Assembly: GCA_004366195.1 (NCBI GenBank)
Contig: SIRV01000239.1
Span: 1 to 6,833, forward strand
Source: Actinomycetota bacterium
GTDB taxonomy: Bacteria; Actinomycetota; UBA4738; HRBIN12
Direction: 5' to 3'
DNA: 6,833 bases
Made by a program: the position numbers and the translations under genes. Below the pieces are notes generated by a model. That model was not told the DNA's origin, did no database searches, and was given only the letters and a program-made list of their open reading frames with translations. Shown in pieces: positions 1-5,485 of this stretch (position 1 is the stretch's first letter; every line of letters begins with the position of its first letter).

Positions 1-609
1 GGCCGGCGCCGGGGCCGCGGGCGCGGGGGCCGGTGCCGCGGGCGCGGGGGCCGGTGCCGCGGGCGCGGGGGCCGGCGCCGCGGCCGGAGCCTCCTCGGCC
101 ACCACCTCGGCGCCCTCTTCGATCATGGGGGGCGGCAGCACCGTGTACGTCCACTCCTCGAGCCGCTCCTTCTCGTGGGTGAGCTCGCGGATGTCCTCGA
201 CGGCGTACTCGAACTCCGGGCTCCAGTACAGCGCGTCGAAGGGGCAGACCTCGACGCAGATCCCGCAGTACATGCAGAGCGCGAAGTCGATGGCGAAGCG
301 GTCGAGGACCTTCGCCGAGCGCGCCTTGCCGCCCGAGGCCGGCGGGTGCGTCTCCTTGTGCGCCTCGATGTAGATGCACCAGTCGGGGCACTCGCGCGAG
401 CACTTGTAGCAGACCGTGCAGTTCTCCTGCTTGAGCGCGATGACGCCGCGCGAGCGGGGCGGCAGGTCCGGCTCGACCTCCGGGTACCGCTGCGTCACCG
501 TCCTGCGCAGGAACGCCTTCAGCGTCACGCCGAGGCCCTTGATGAGCCCGAGCCCGGTCGGCGGACCGGGCCGCTCGGTGAAGGTCACGTCCCGCTCCTC
601 GATGGCCAT
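1..609 (-). CDS. nuoI: NADH-quinone oxidoreductase subunit I (NuoI), 3' end cut by window
   Basis: NuoI is the ferredoxin-like subunit of complex I. It carries clusters N6a and N6b, which pass electrons to N2 in NuoB at the base of the peripheral arm. The visible part is 203 residues with no stop before the left edge. Two CxxCxxCxxxCP motifs are present: Cys64, 67, 70, 74 (reading CTVCYKCSRECP) and Cys112, 115, 118, 122 (CMYCGICVEVCP). The first motif continues as DWCIYIEAHKE, which adds an unusual Cys78. The recognisable fold ends near residue 160. An acidic linker (EEGAEVVAEE) and a tail of only Ala and Pro follow, built from a 21-nt DNA repeat. ATG at 609 lies 12 bp after the nuoH stop and is preceded by GAGGGG with 8-nt spacing. 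The motif wording resembles the second, partial nuo cluster of some actinobacteria as I remember it. The family call is secure; the length and role of the tail are unknown. Confidence 0.95.
   Translation of the reverse strand, partial: MAIEERDVTFTERPGPPTGLGLIKGLGVTLKAFLRRTVTQRYPEVEPDLPPRSRGVIALKQENCTVCYKCSRECPDWCIYIEAHKETHPPASGGKARSAKVLDRFAIDFALCMYCGICVEVCPFDALYWSPEFEYAVEDIRELTHEKERLEEWTYTVLPPPMIEEGAEVVAEEAPAAAPAPAPAAPAPAPAAPAPAPAAPAPA
14..76. repeat. Three tandem copies of a 21-bp GC-rich repeat inside nuoI
   Basis: A 21-bp unit beginning gccgcgggcgcg on the plus strand occurs at 14-34, 35-55 and 56-76. The copies are identical except for the last base of the third (c for t). Degenerate related sequence continues on both sides, to the window edge at 1 and to about 86. 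Since 21 is a multiple of three, each copy adds seven residues of Ala and Pro to the C-terminal tail of NuoI, and copy-number change would keep the frame. The true extent cannot be seen because the array meets the edge. Confidence 0.85.
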
Positions 610-621
610 CCCCTCGCCCCC

Positions 622-1629
622 TCAGACCCAGACCTTCACCACGCCGACCACCAGGATCTGCGCGAGCGCGAGGGGGATCAGCAGCAGCCAGGAGAAGCGC
701 TGGAGCTGATCCTCGCGCAGGCGCGGGTACGTCGCCCGCAGCCAGATGATGAGGAACGACAGCGCGGCGACCTTCGCCGCCATCCAGACCGGCGCCGGGA
801 TCGCCGAGAGCAGCGGCGGCGCCTGGTAGCCCCCGAGGTACAGGACGGAGGCGATCGCCGAGAACGCCACGATCCCCCCGTACTCCGAGAGCAGGAAGAA
901 CGCGAACTTCAGGCCGGTGTACTCGGTGAAGGCCCCGAAGATGATCTCGGAGTCGGCGATCGGCATGTCGAAGGGCGGCCGCGAGAGCTCGGCGGTCGCC
1001 GCCACGAAGAAGATCAGGAAGCCGATCGGCTGGCTGAGGACGAACCAGTAGCGCTCCTGGGCCTCGACGATGCCGATCATGGAGAGCGTCCCGGCCTGCA
1101 TCACGACGCTCGCCGCGGCGAGCACGAGGGGCAGCTCGTACGCCATGAGCTGGGCGGCCGCTCGCAGCGCCCCCATCAGCGAGAACTTGTTGGCCGATGC
1201 CCACCCCGCCATGAGGATCCCGATCACCGAGACCGAGGACATCGCCATGACGAAGAAGATCCCCACGTCGAGGTTGAGGGCGAAGATCTGGTCGGAGAAC
1301 GGGACCACCACGAACAGCGCGATGTACGGGATCATGGCGACGCCGGGCGCGAGCGAGAAGACCCAGGGATCGGCCGCCCGCGGGATCACGTCCTCCTTCT
1401 GCACGAACTTGATCCCGTCGGCGATGAGCTGGGCCCACCCGTGGAAGCGGCCCGCGTACATCGGTCCCAGCCGCGACTGCATGTGCGCGAGGACCTTGTG
1501 CTCCATGTAGCCGACCAGCAGCGGCGCGACGAGGAAGAACACCAGCACCACCGCGGCCTTGGCCACGATCACGAGCCAGTAGCTCGAGATCCACCGCTCG
1601 ATCACGCTCACGCCGGCCTGGGCGATCAC
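622..1629 (-). CDS. nuoH: NADH-quinone oxidoreductase subunit H (NuoH)
   Basis: NuoH is the membrane subunit that forms most of the quinone channel and links quinone chemistry to the proton-pumping arm. The product has 335 residues, normal for the family, and is mostly hydrophobic (about eight membrane segments by eye). Conserved blocks seen are MEHKVLAHMQSRLGP (residues 42-56), QLIADGIKF with KED (67-80), GALRAAAQLMAYELP (153-167, Glu165) and AELSRPPFDMP (213-223) followed by FTEY (234-237). Departures from usual NuoH as I recall it are His44 for Arg in ERK, MYAGRF after GP, and PIADSE where PEAESE is common. The GTG start at 1629 shares GTGA with the nuoC stop and has AGGAGG 7 nt upstream. 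A second GTG at 1611 has no such site. The gene directly follows nuoC, with no nuoD between them. Confidence 0.95.
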   Translation of the reverse strand: MIAQAGVSVIERWISSYWLVIVAKAAVVLVFFLVAPLLVGYMEHKVLAHMQSRLGPMYAGRFHGWAQLIADGIKFVQKEDVIPRAADPWVFSLAPGVAMIPYIALFVVVPFSDQIFALNLDVGIFFVMAMSSVSVIGILMAGWASANKFSLMGALRAAAQLMAYELPLVLAAASVVMQAGTLSMIGIVEAQERYWFVLSQPIGFLIFFVAATAELSRPPFDMPIADSEIIFGAFTEYTGLKFAFFLLSEYGGIVAFSAIASVLYLGGYQAPPLLSAIPAPVWMAAKVAALSFLIIWLRATYPRLREDQLQRFSWLLLIPLALAQILVVGVVKVWV

Positions 1630-2153
1630 TCTTCCTCCTCCTCCTCGCCCTCGACCGCGCCGGGCCAGGGCTTGGCCTCGCGCGTCATGAGCGGGAAGTC
1701 CTTGCGCAGCGGGTGGCCCTCGAACGGCTCGGAGAGCAGCAGGTTCACCGGCTGCGGGTGGCCCTCGAAGGCGATCCCGAACATCTCCGCCGTCTCGCGC
1801 TCGTGCCAGTTCGCGCCGGCGAAGATGTCCGAGATCGTGGGGCATACCGGCTCGTCGTGGGGGATGCGGACCTTCACGCGCACGTCGTGGCCGTGGGTCG
1901 TCGAATGCAGGTGCGTCACGACCTCGAACCCGCCCTCGGGCCCGAGGTCGACCCCGGTGGTGAAGTCGCAGTAGTCGCAGGCGAGCTCCGGCTCGTCGCG
2001 GAGGAAGGTGACGAGCTCGCGGTAGCGCTCGACGGGGACCGTGGCCACGGCGTGCCCGTGCTGGTCCTCGAAGGCGAGGACGTCGTCGCCGAACCGCGCC
2101 CGGAGCCGGGCCTCCACCTCAGGAGGTGGCAACGGGCGCCGCGAACCTGCCAC
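1626..2153 (-). CDS. nuoC: NADH-quinone oxidoreductase subunit C (NuoC, 30-kDa subunit)
   Basis: NuoC is the cofactor-free 30-kDa subunit that packs against NuoB and NuoD at the junction of the peripheral and membrane arms. The product has 175 residues, a normal length for a stand-alone NuoC not fused to NuoD. The family signature is clear: ANWHERETAEMFGI (residues 114-127), then FEGHP (129-133), then FEGHPLRKDFPL (144-155). The central beta region FEVVTHLHS (76-84) also fits. Oddities are His117 where WYERE usually has Tyr, three cysteines (59, 62, 104), and six glutamates at the C-terminus. The GTG start at 2153 overlaps the end of nuoB by 35 bp and is supported by AAGGAG at 7-nt spacing. 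An in-frame GTG at 2117 lacks a ribosome site. The stop overlaps the nuoH start by 4 bp. Confidence 0.95.
   Translation of the reverse strand: MAGSRRPLPPPEVEARLRARFGDDVLAFEDQHGHAVATVPVERYRELVTFLRDEPELACDYCDFTTGVDLGPEGGFEVVTHLHSTTHGHDVRVKVRIPHDEPVCPTISDIFAGANWHERETAEMFGIAFEGHPQPVNLLLSEPFEGHPLRKDFPLMTREAKPWPGAVEGEEEEEE
1637..1642 (-). promoter_or_regulatory. Ribosome binding site of nuoH inside the poly-Glu codons of nuoC
   Basis: AGGAGG lies 7 nt before the nuoH GTG at 1629. It is one register of a run of GAG codons (1629-1646) that encodes the six glutamates ending NuoC. The run offers several overlapping Shine-Dalgarno registers. It decides the start at 1629 over the downstream GTG at 1611, and it implies that nuoH translation is coupled to nuoC. 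Confidence 0.75.
2114..2129. other. Short GC-rich inverted repeat over the nuoB stop codon
   Basis: The plus strand reads ccacctc, ag, gaggtgg: seven-base arms around a two-base centre. In the transcript this allows a CCACC/GGUGG stem with a six-base loop that holds the nuoB stop codon (2119-2121). The downstream GTG at 2117, a possible but unsupported nuoC start, would lie within it. It also encodes Pro-Pro-Pro-Glu-Val-Glu of NuoC, so it may be accidental. Confidence 0.35.
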
Positions 2154-2634
2154 CGAACCGCTCCTTCACGCTCTCTCGTGCGATCTTCTCCTGCAGCTTC
2201 ACGATCCCGTGGAGCAGCGCCTCCGGCCGCGGCGGGCAACCGGGCACGTAGACGTCCACCGGGATGATCTGGTCAACGCCCTTCGTGACCGCGTAGGAGT
2301 CCCAGTACGGGCCGCCGCAGTTCGCGCACGACCCGAAGGAGATGACGTACTTCGGTTCCGGCATCTGGTCGTACAGGCGCTTGACGGCCGGCGCCATCTT
2401 GTCCGTGAGCGTCCCCGAGACGACCATGAGGTCGGCCTGTCGGGGGCCGTGGGCGAAGGGGATCACGCCGAACCGGATGAAGTCGTGGCGCGAGGCCGAG
2501 GCCGCGATGAACTCGATCGCGCAGCACGCCAACCCGAAGTTGAAGACCCAGAGCGAGTACCTCCGACCCCAGTTCAGGACGAACTTGATGGGCTGGATGT
2601 CCCCCAGCCCCAGCTGCTCGGTGATCAGACCCAC
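2119..2634 (-). CDS. nuoB: NADH-quinone oxidoreductase subunit B (NuoB)
   Basis: NuoB holds the terminal 4Fe-4S cluster N2, which reduces quinone at the interface with NuoD and NuoH. The product has 171 residues. The four expected ligands are present: tandem Cys37-Cys38 in GLACCAIEF, Cys103 in GSCANCGG and Cys133 in PGCPPRPEAL. Cys106 is extra. The interval from Cys103 to Cys133 is one residue longer than in Escherichia coli as I recall it, because of PYWDSYAV in place of a shorter MYDIYSV-type segment. HGPRQADLMVVSGT (62-75) is also typical. The chosen start is GTG at 2634, giving VGLITEQLG. It overlaps the nuoA stop by 10 bp and has AAGGGGG at 7-nt spacing. The same frame stays open further upstream, but that stretch is nuoA read out of frame. 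The lost partner NuoD is not encoded nearby. Confidence 0.96.
   Translation of the reverse strand: MGLITEQLGLGDIQPIKFVLNWGRRYSLWVFNFGLACCAIEFIAASASRHDFIRFGVIPFAHGPRQADLMVVSGTLTDKMAPAVKRLYDQMPEPKYVISFGSCANCGGPYWDSYAVTKGVDQIIPVDVYVPGCPPRPEALLHGIVKLQEKIARESVKERFGGRFAAPVATS
2161..2166 (-). promoter_or_regulatory. Ribosome binding site of nuoC within nuoB
   Basis: AAGGAG sits 7 nt before the GTG at 2153, inside the nuoB coding sequence. It selects the long nuoC start and so the 35-bp overlap. The alternative GTG at 2117 is preceded by CCACCTCCTGA, which has no Shine-Dalgarno character. Confidence 0.7.
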
Positions 2635-2990
2635 CGGAGCACCCCCTTCCGCCACGCGTAGACGAGGCCGAGGGCGAGGATCCCGATGAAGATCGCCATC
2701 TCGACCACGGCCGTCATGCCGAGCCCCTCGAAGACGCGGGCCCAGGGGAACAGGAACACGGACTCGACGTCGAAGATCACGAACAGGAAGCCGAAGATGT
2801 AGTAGCGGATCTGCGTCTGGGACCAGCCCTCCCCCACCGGGTCCATGCCGCACTCGTAGGTGGCGAGCTTGGCGGGGAGCGGGCGGCGGGGTGCGAGCAG
2901 CGCCGCGGCCCCGAACGCGACCGCCACGAGCGCCACGCCGGCGATCAGGACCGCGAGGACGACCCCGTAGGACTGGTAGTAGGTCTCCAC
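2625..2990 (-). CDS. nuoA: NADH-quinone oxidoreductase subunit A (NuoA)
   Basis: NuoA (ND3 in mitochondria) is a small membrane subunit beside NuoH at the quinone-channel entrance. The product has 121 residues with three hydrophobic segments (about 9-33, 63-83 and 91-112). The family loop is seen at 45-56 (YECGMDPVGEGW, with Cys47), followed by RYYIFGFLFVIFDVESVFLFPWA (split here as 62-73 and 74-84), with conserved acidic Asp74 and Glu76. The start is taken as GTG at 2990 because the protein begins naturally there and no ATG, GTG or TTG lies in frame just upstream. The ribosome site is weak (GAGAAA about 12 nt away). The gene follows the prenyl synthase by 43 bp, the largest gap in the window, which holds a promoter-like element. 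Its end overlaps nuoB by 10 bp. Confidence 0.94.
   Translation of the reverse strand: METYYQSYGVVLAVLIAGVALVAVAFGAAALLAPRRPLPAKLATYECGMDPVGEGWSQTQIRYYIFGFLFVIFDVESVFLFPWARVFEGLGMTAVVEMAIFIGILALGLVYAWRKGVLRWV
2642..2648 (-). promoter_or_regulatory. Ribosome binding site of nuoB within nuoA
   Basis: AAGGGGG lies 7 nt before the GTG at 2634, inside the last codons of nuoA. It is a moderate Shine-Dalgarno match and supports this start, since the protein has no ATG near its N-terminus. Confidence 0.5.
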
Positions 2991-3018
2991 GCTTGTGAAC
3001 GGTTTCTCGAGCGCCGCG

Positions 3019-3027
3019 ATTCTAGCA
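3019..3027 (-). promoter_or_regulatory. Candidate extended -10 promoter element for nuoA
   Basis: TGCTAGAAT on the minus strand matches an extended -10 element (TGn followed by TATAAT with one mismatch). It lies in the gap between the prenyl synthase stop and the nuoA GTG. Transcription would begin near 3012, giving a leader of about 22 nt. No good -35 hexamer is seen at 16 to 18 bp (the sequence there is G-rich). The patch is distinctly AT-richer than its surroundings. It could start a separate nuoA-B-C-H-I transcript. Confidence 0.4.
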
Positions 3028-3033
3028 AGGTCC

Positions 3034-4041
3034 TCACGCCCCTCCCGCCCCGCACCGCACCGCGAGGAACTCGGCGAGCTGCAGGAGGGCGGCTCGCGCC
3101 GGGCCGTCCGGCAGGCGATGCGCGAGCCCCCTGGCCCGGTCGACCTCCGCCCGCACGACCGCGCGCGCCCGCCCGAGGATCTCCGGGTCTCGCACGATCT
3201 CCAGGGCCCGCGCGAGGCGCTCGTCGCTCGGCGGCCCGTCGCCGAGGAGGGCGGCGAGCTCGGCCGCGTCCGGCCCCTCACGCAGCGCGAGCAGGACGGG
3301 GAGCGTGTACACGCCCTCGCGCATGTCCACCCCCGGCTCCTTCCCGAGCTCCTCCGCGCTCGCCGTGACGTCCATGATGTCGTCGGAGAGCTGGAAGGCG
3401 GTGCCGAGGGCGTCCCCGTAGGCCTCCAGGAGGGCGATGCGCTCCGGCGGCGCGTCGGAGAGCATGCCCCCCAGCCGGCACGAGGTCGCGATGAGGGCCG
3501 CCGTCTTGCGACGGATGATCTCGAGGTAGGCCTCCACGGTGTGGCCCAGATCGCCGGAGGCCTCGACCTCCCGGATCTGGCCGTCGCAGAGGGTGGCGAT
3601 GGTCCGCGCGAGGAGCGCGATCACGTCCGGCCCGAGGTCGGAGGAGATCTCCGAGGCCCGCGCGAACAGGTAGTCGCCGGTGAGGATCGCCACGGTGTTG
3701 CTCCATCGCGCGTTGGCCGAGGGCACGCCGTGGCGCGAGTCCGCCTCGTCGATGACGTCGTCGTGGTAGAGGGTGGCCGCGTGCACCAGCTCGATCGCCA
3801 CCGCCCCGGGGATCAGCCGCGGGTCGGCCGGGTCCCCGAAGTGGCCGGCGAGCAGCACGAGCATCGGCCGGAAGCGCTTCCCCCCGGCCTCCAGGAGGTA
3901 CGGCGCCGTCTGACCGAGCAGGCCGCCATCGGCCACGACGGCCTTGCGGAGCGCCTCCTCCACCTCTTCGAGGCGCGCCCGGACGTCCGCCTCGAGCGCC
4001 GGGTCGAGCGGCCCGAGGCCCGGGATCTGCCGCCGGCTCAT
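3034..4041 (-). CDS. Long-chain polyprenyl diphosphate synthase (quinone side chain)
   Basis: This is a trans-type prenyl synthase that condenses isopentenyl diphosphate onto an allylic diphosphate to build the isoprenoid tail of a respiratory quinone, probably menaquinone. It has 335 residues, a full-length single-chain enzyme. Seen are GGKRFRP (53-59), the first aspartate-rich motif DDVID (94-98), GDYLFA (122-127), CDGQ (152-155), Lys179-Thr180 and the second aspartate-rich motif DDIMD (220-224) after QLS. The residue five positions before the first motif is Ala89, with Thr90 next. Small residues there go with long products (about C35 to C45 or longer) rather than farnesyl or geranylgeranyl diphosphate, but the exact length cannot be read. 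The ATG at 4041 lies 13 bp after the nuoN stop, with GAGAGG at 9-nt spacing. Position between nuoN and nuoA suggests co-expression of quinone synthesis with its reductase. Names such as ispB, hepT or grcC are all used; I do not choose one. Confidence 0.93.
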   Translation of the reverse strand: MSRRQIPGLGPLDPALEADVRARLEEVEEALRKAVVADGGLLGQTAPYLLEAGGKRFRPMLVLLAGHFGDPADPRLIPGAVAIELVHAATLYHDDVIDEADSRHGVPSANARWSNTVAILTGDYLFARASEISSDLGPDVIALLARTIATLCDGQIREVEASGDLGHTVEAYLEIIRRKTAALIATSCRLGGMLSDAPPERIALLEAYGDALGTAFQLSDDIMDVTASAEELGKEPGVDMREGVYTLPVLLALREGPDAAELAALLGDGPPSDERLARALEIVRDPEILGRARAVVRAEVDRARGLAHRLPDGPARAALLQLAEFLAVRCGAGGA

Positions 4042-4054
4042 GCGGACAAGCCTC

Positions 4055-5485
4055 TCACCATCGGAGCACCGCCGCCTTGCCCAGGACGTCGGTGACGAGG
4101 CCGGGGAGCACGCCGAGCAGGAGCGTCCCCGCCGCGGGGATCGCGAGCACGAGGCGCGGCACCGGCGAGGGGTCGGGCTCCCGGTGCCCCACCGGCTCGC
4201 GCATGTACATCAGCACCATGAGGCGGATGTAGGCGAAGGCCGCGACCACGCTGGCGAGCACCCCGACCAGCGCGAGCCACCAGTGCCCGGCCTCGACCGC
4301 CGCGCGGAACACGCTCACCTTGGCGATGAAGCCGGCGGTCGGCGGGATCCCGGCCAGCGAGAGCAGGAACAGGGCGAAGAGACCGGCGAGGACGGGGCTG
4401 CGCCGGTACAGGCCGGCGTGGTCCTCGAGCGACGTGCCGCGCTCCCCCTGCGAGACGAGGGACACGACGCCGAACGCCCCGACGATCATGAGGGCGTAGG
4501 CGAGGAGGTAGAACAGGGCGGCGTCGATCCCGGGCGCCCCCGGCGCGGTCGCGCCGATCAGCACGAACCCGGCGTGGGCCACGCTCGAGTAGGCGAGCAT
4601 CCGCTTCACGTCGGTCTGGGCGATGGCGAGGACGCTCCCCACCACCACGGAGACCGCGGCCAGGCCGGCCACGACCGGCCCCCAGTCCCATCCCAGCGGC
4701 TGGAGCGCCACGTCGAGCACCCGGAGCAGCGCGGCGAAGGCCGCCACCTTGGTCCCGGCCGACATGAACGCCGTCACGGCCGTCGGCGCCCCCTGGTACG
4801 CGTCCGGCGTCCACATGTGGAACGGTGCGGCCGAGACCTTGAACCCGAACCCCACGGCGAGCAGGGCCATCGCGACGAGCGCCAGGGCGGGCGTCTCGGT
4901 CCGCCCGGCCAGGGCGTGGGCGATCCCGCCGAGAGAGGTCGTGCCGGTGGCGCCGTAGGCCATGGCCACCCCGTAGAGGAAGAACGCCGTCGAGAACGCT
5001 CCGAGGAGGAAGTACTTCATCGCGCCCTCGAGCGAGACGAGCCGGCGCGAGGAGCCGGTCAGCACGTAGAGCGAGAGCGAGAGCACCTCGAGGGCCACGA
5101 AGGTCGTCACCAGGTCCGCGGAGACCGCGAGCAGCGTCATGCCGGCCGTGGCGAACAGGATGAGGGCGGGGACCTCCGGCCGCAGCTCGCCGTCGCGCGC
5201 CAGGGTGTGGTGGGCGAGGAGCAGCGCGAGGGCGGCCACGCCGAGGAGCACGAGCCGGGCCACGACCCCGAACCGGTCGACCGCCACCGCGCCGGCGAGG
5301 GCCGTCGCCCCCTCCCGCGACCACAGCATCACCGAGGCCGCCGCGGCGCCGGCCACCCCCGCGAGCGACACCGCGAGGTGCGCGAGGGGATCCGCCCGGC
5401 GCGCGAGCACGCCCCCCAGGAGCACGGCGATCCCCGCCCCCACGAGGAGCAGCTCCGGTGCGATCGGCGCGAGCTCGACCCTCAC
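4055..5485 (-). CDS. nuoN: NADH-quinone oxidoreductase subunit N (NuoN)
   Basis: NuoN is one of three antiporter-like proton-pumping subunits of the complex I membrane arm and the one nearest NuoK and NuoH. The product has 476 residues, close to the usual 480 to 490, with about 14 hydrophobic segments. Key charged residues appear where expected (numbers approximate): Glu133 in VALEVLSLSLYVL, Lys216 in GFGFKVSAAPFHMW, Lys246 in SAGTKVAAF, and Lys388 in GFIAKVSVF following SLAGIPPTA. The MLAYSSVAHAGF helix (295-306) is also typical. The GTG start at 5485 shares GTGA with the nuoM stop and has GGAGG at 7-nt spacing. The frame stays open to 6802, but that extension is nuoM in another frame. Lys rather than Glu in the last channel helix separates it from NuoM. 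Confidence 0.95.
   Translation of the reverse strand: MRVELAPIAPELLLVGAGIAVLLGGVLARRADPLAHLAVSLAGVAGAAAASVMLWSREGATALAGAVAVDRFGVVARLVLLGVAALALLLAHHTLARDGELRPEVPALILFATAGMTLLAVSADLVTTFVALEVLSLSLYVLTGSSRRLVSLEGAMKYFLLGAFSTAFFLYGVAMAYGATGTTSLGGIAHALAGRTETPALALVAMALLAVGFGFKVSAAPFHMWTPDAYQGAPTAVTAFMSAGTKVAAFAALLRVLDVALQPLGWDWGPVVAGLAAVSVVVGSVLAIAQTDVKRMLAYSSVAHAGFVLIGATAPGAPGIDAALFYLLAYALMIVGAFGVVSLVSQGERGTSLEDHAGLYRRSPVLAGLFALFLLSLAGIPPTAGFIAKVSVFRAAVEAGHWWLALVGVLASVVAAFAYIRLMVLMYMREPVGHREPDPSPVPRLVLAIPAAGTLLLGVLPGLVTDVLGKAAVLRW

Noticed and set aside
1..86. Tandem repeats as a CRISPR array or replication iterons
   Set aside because: The 21-bp units are directly adjacent without spacers, lie in frame within nuoI and only encode Ala and Pro.
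175..1974. Long open frame on the plus strand opposite nuoI, nuoH and nuoC
   Set aside because: Its translation is Arg, Asp, Glu and His rich low-complexity sequence with no family signature, as expected opposite GC-rich genes with strong third-position GC bias. The minus-strand frames are clear complex I subunits.
2991..3281. Upstream extension of the nuoA frame to about 218 residues
   Set aside because: The added part overlaps the prenyl synthase out of frame and looks random. NuoA of 121 residues from 2990 fits the family.
4038..5324. Long minus-strand open frame overlapping nuoN in another frame
   Set aside because: It reads as Arg/Gly/Pro-rich sequence with no membrane segments, while the nuoN frame gives intact pump helices over the same bases.
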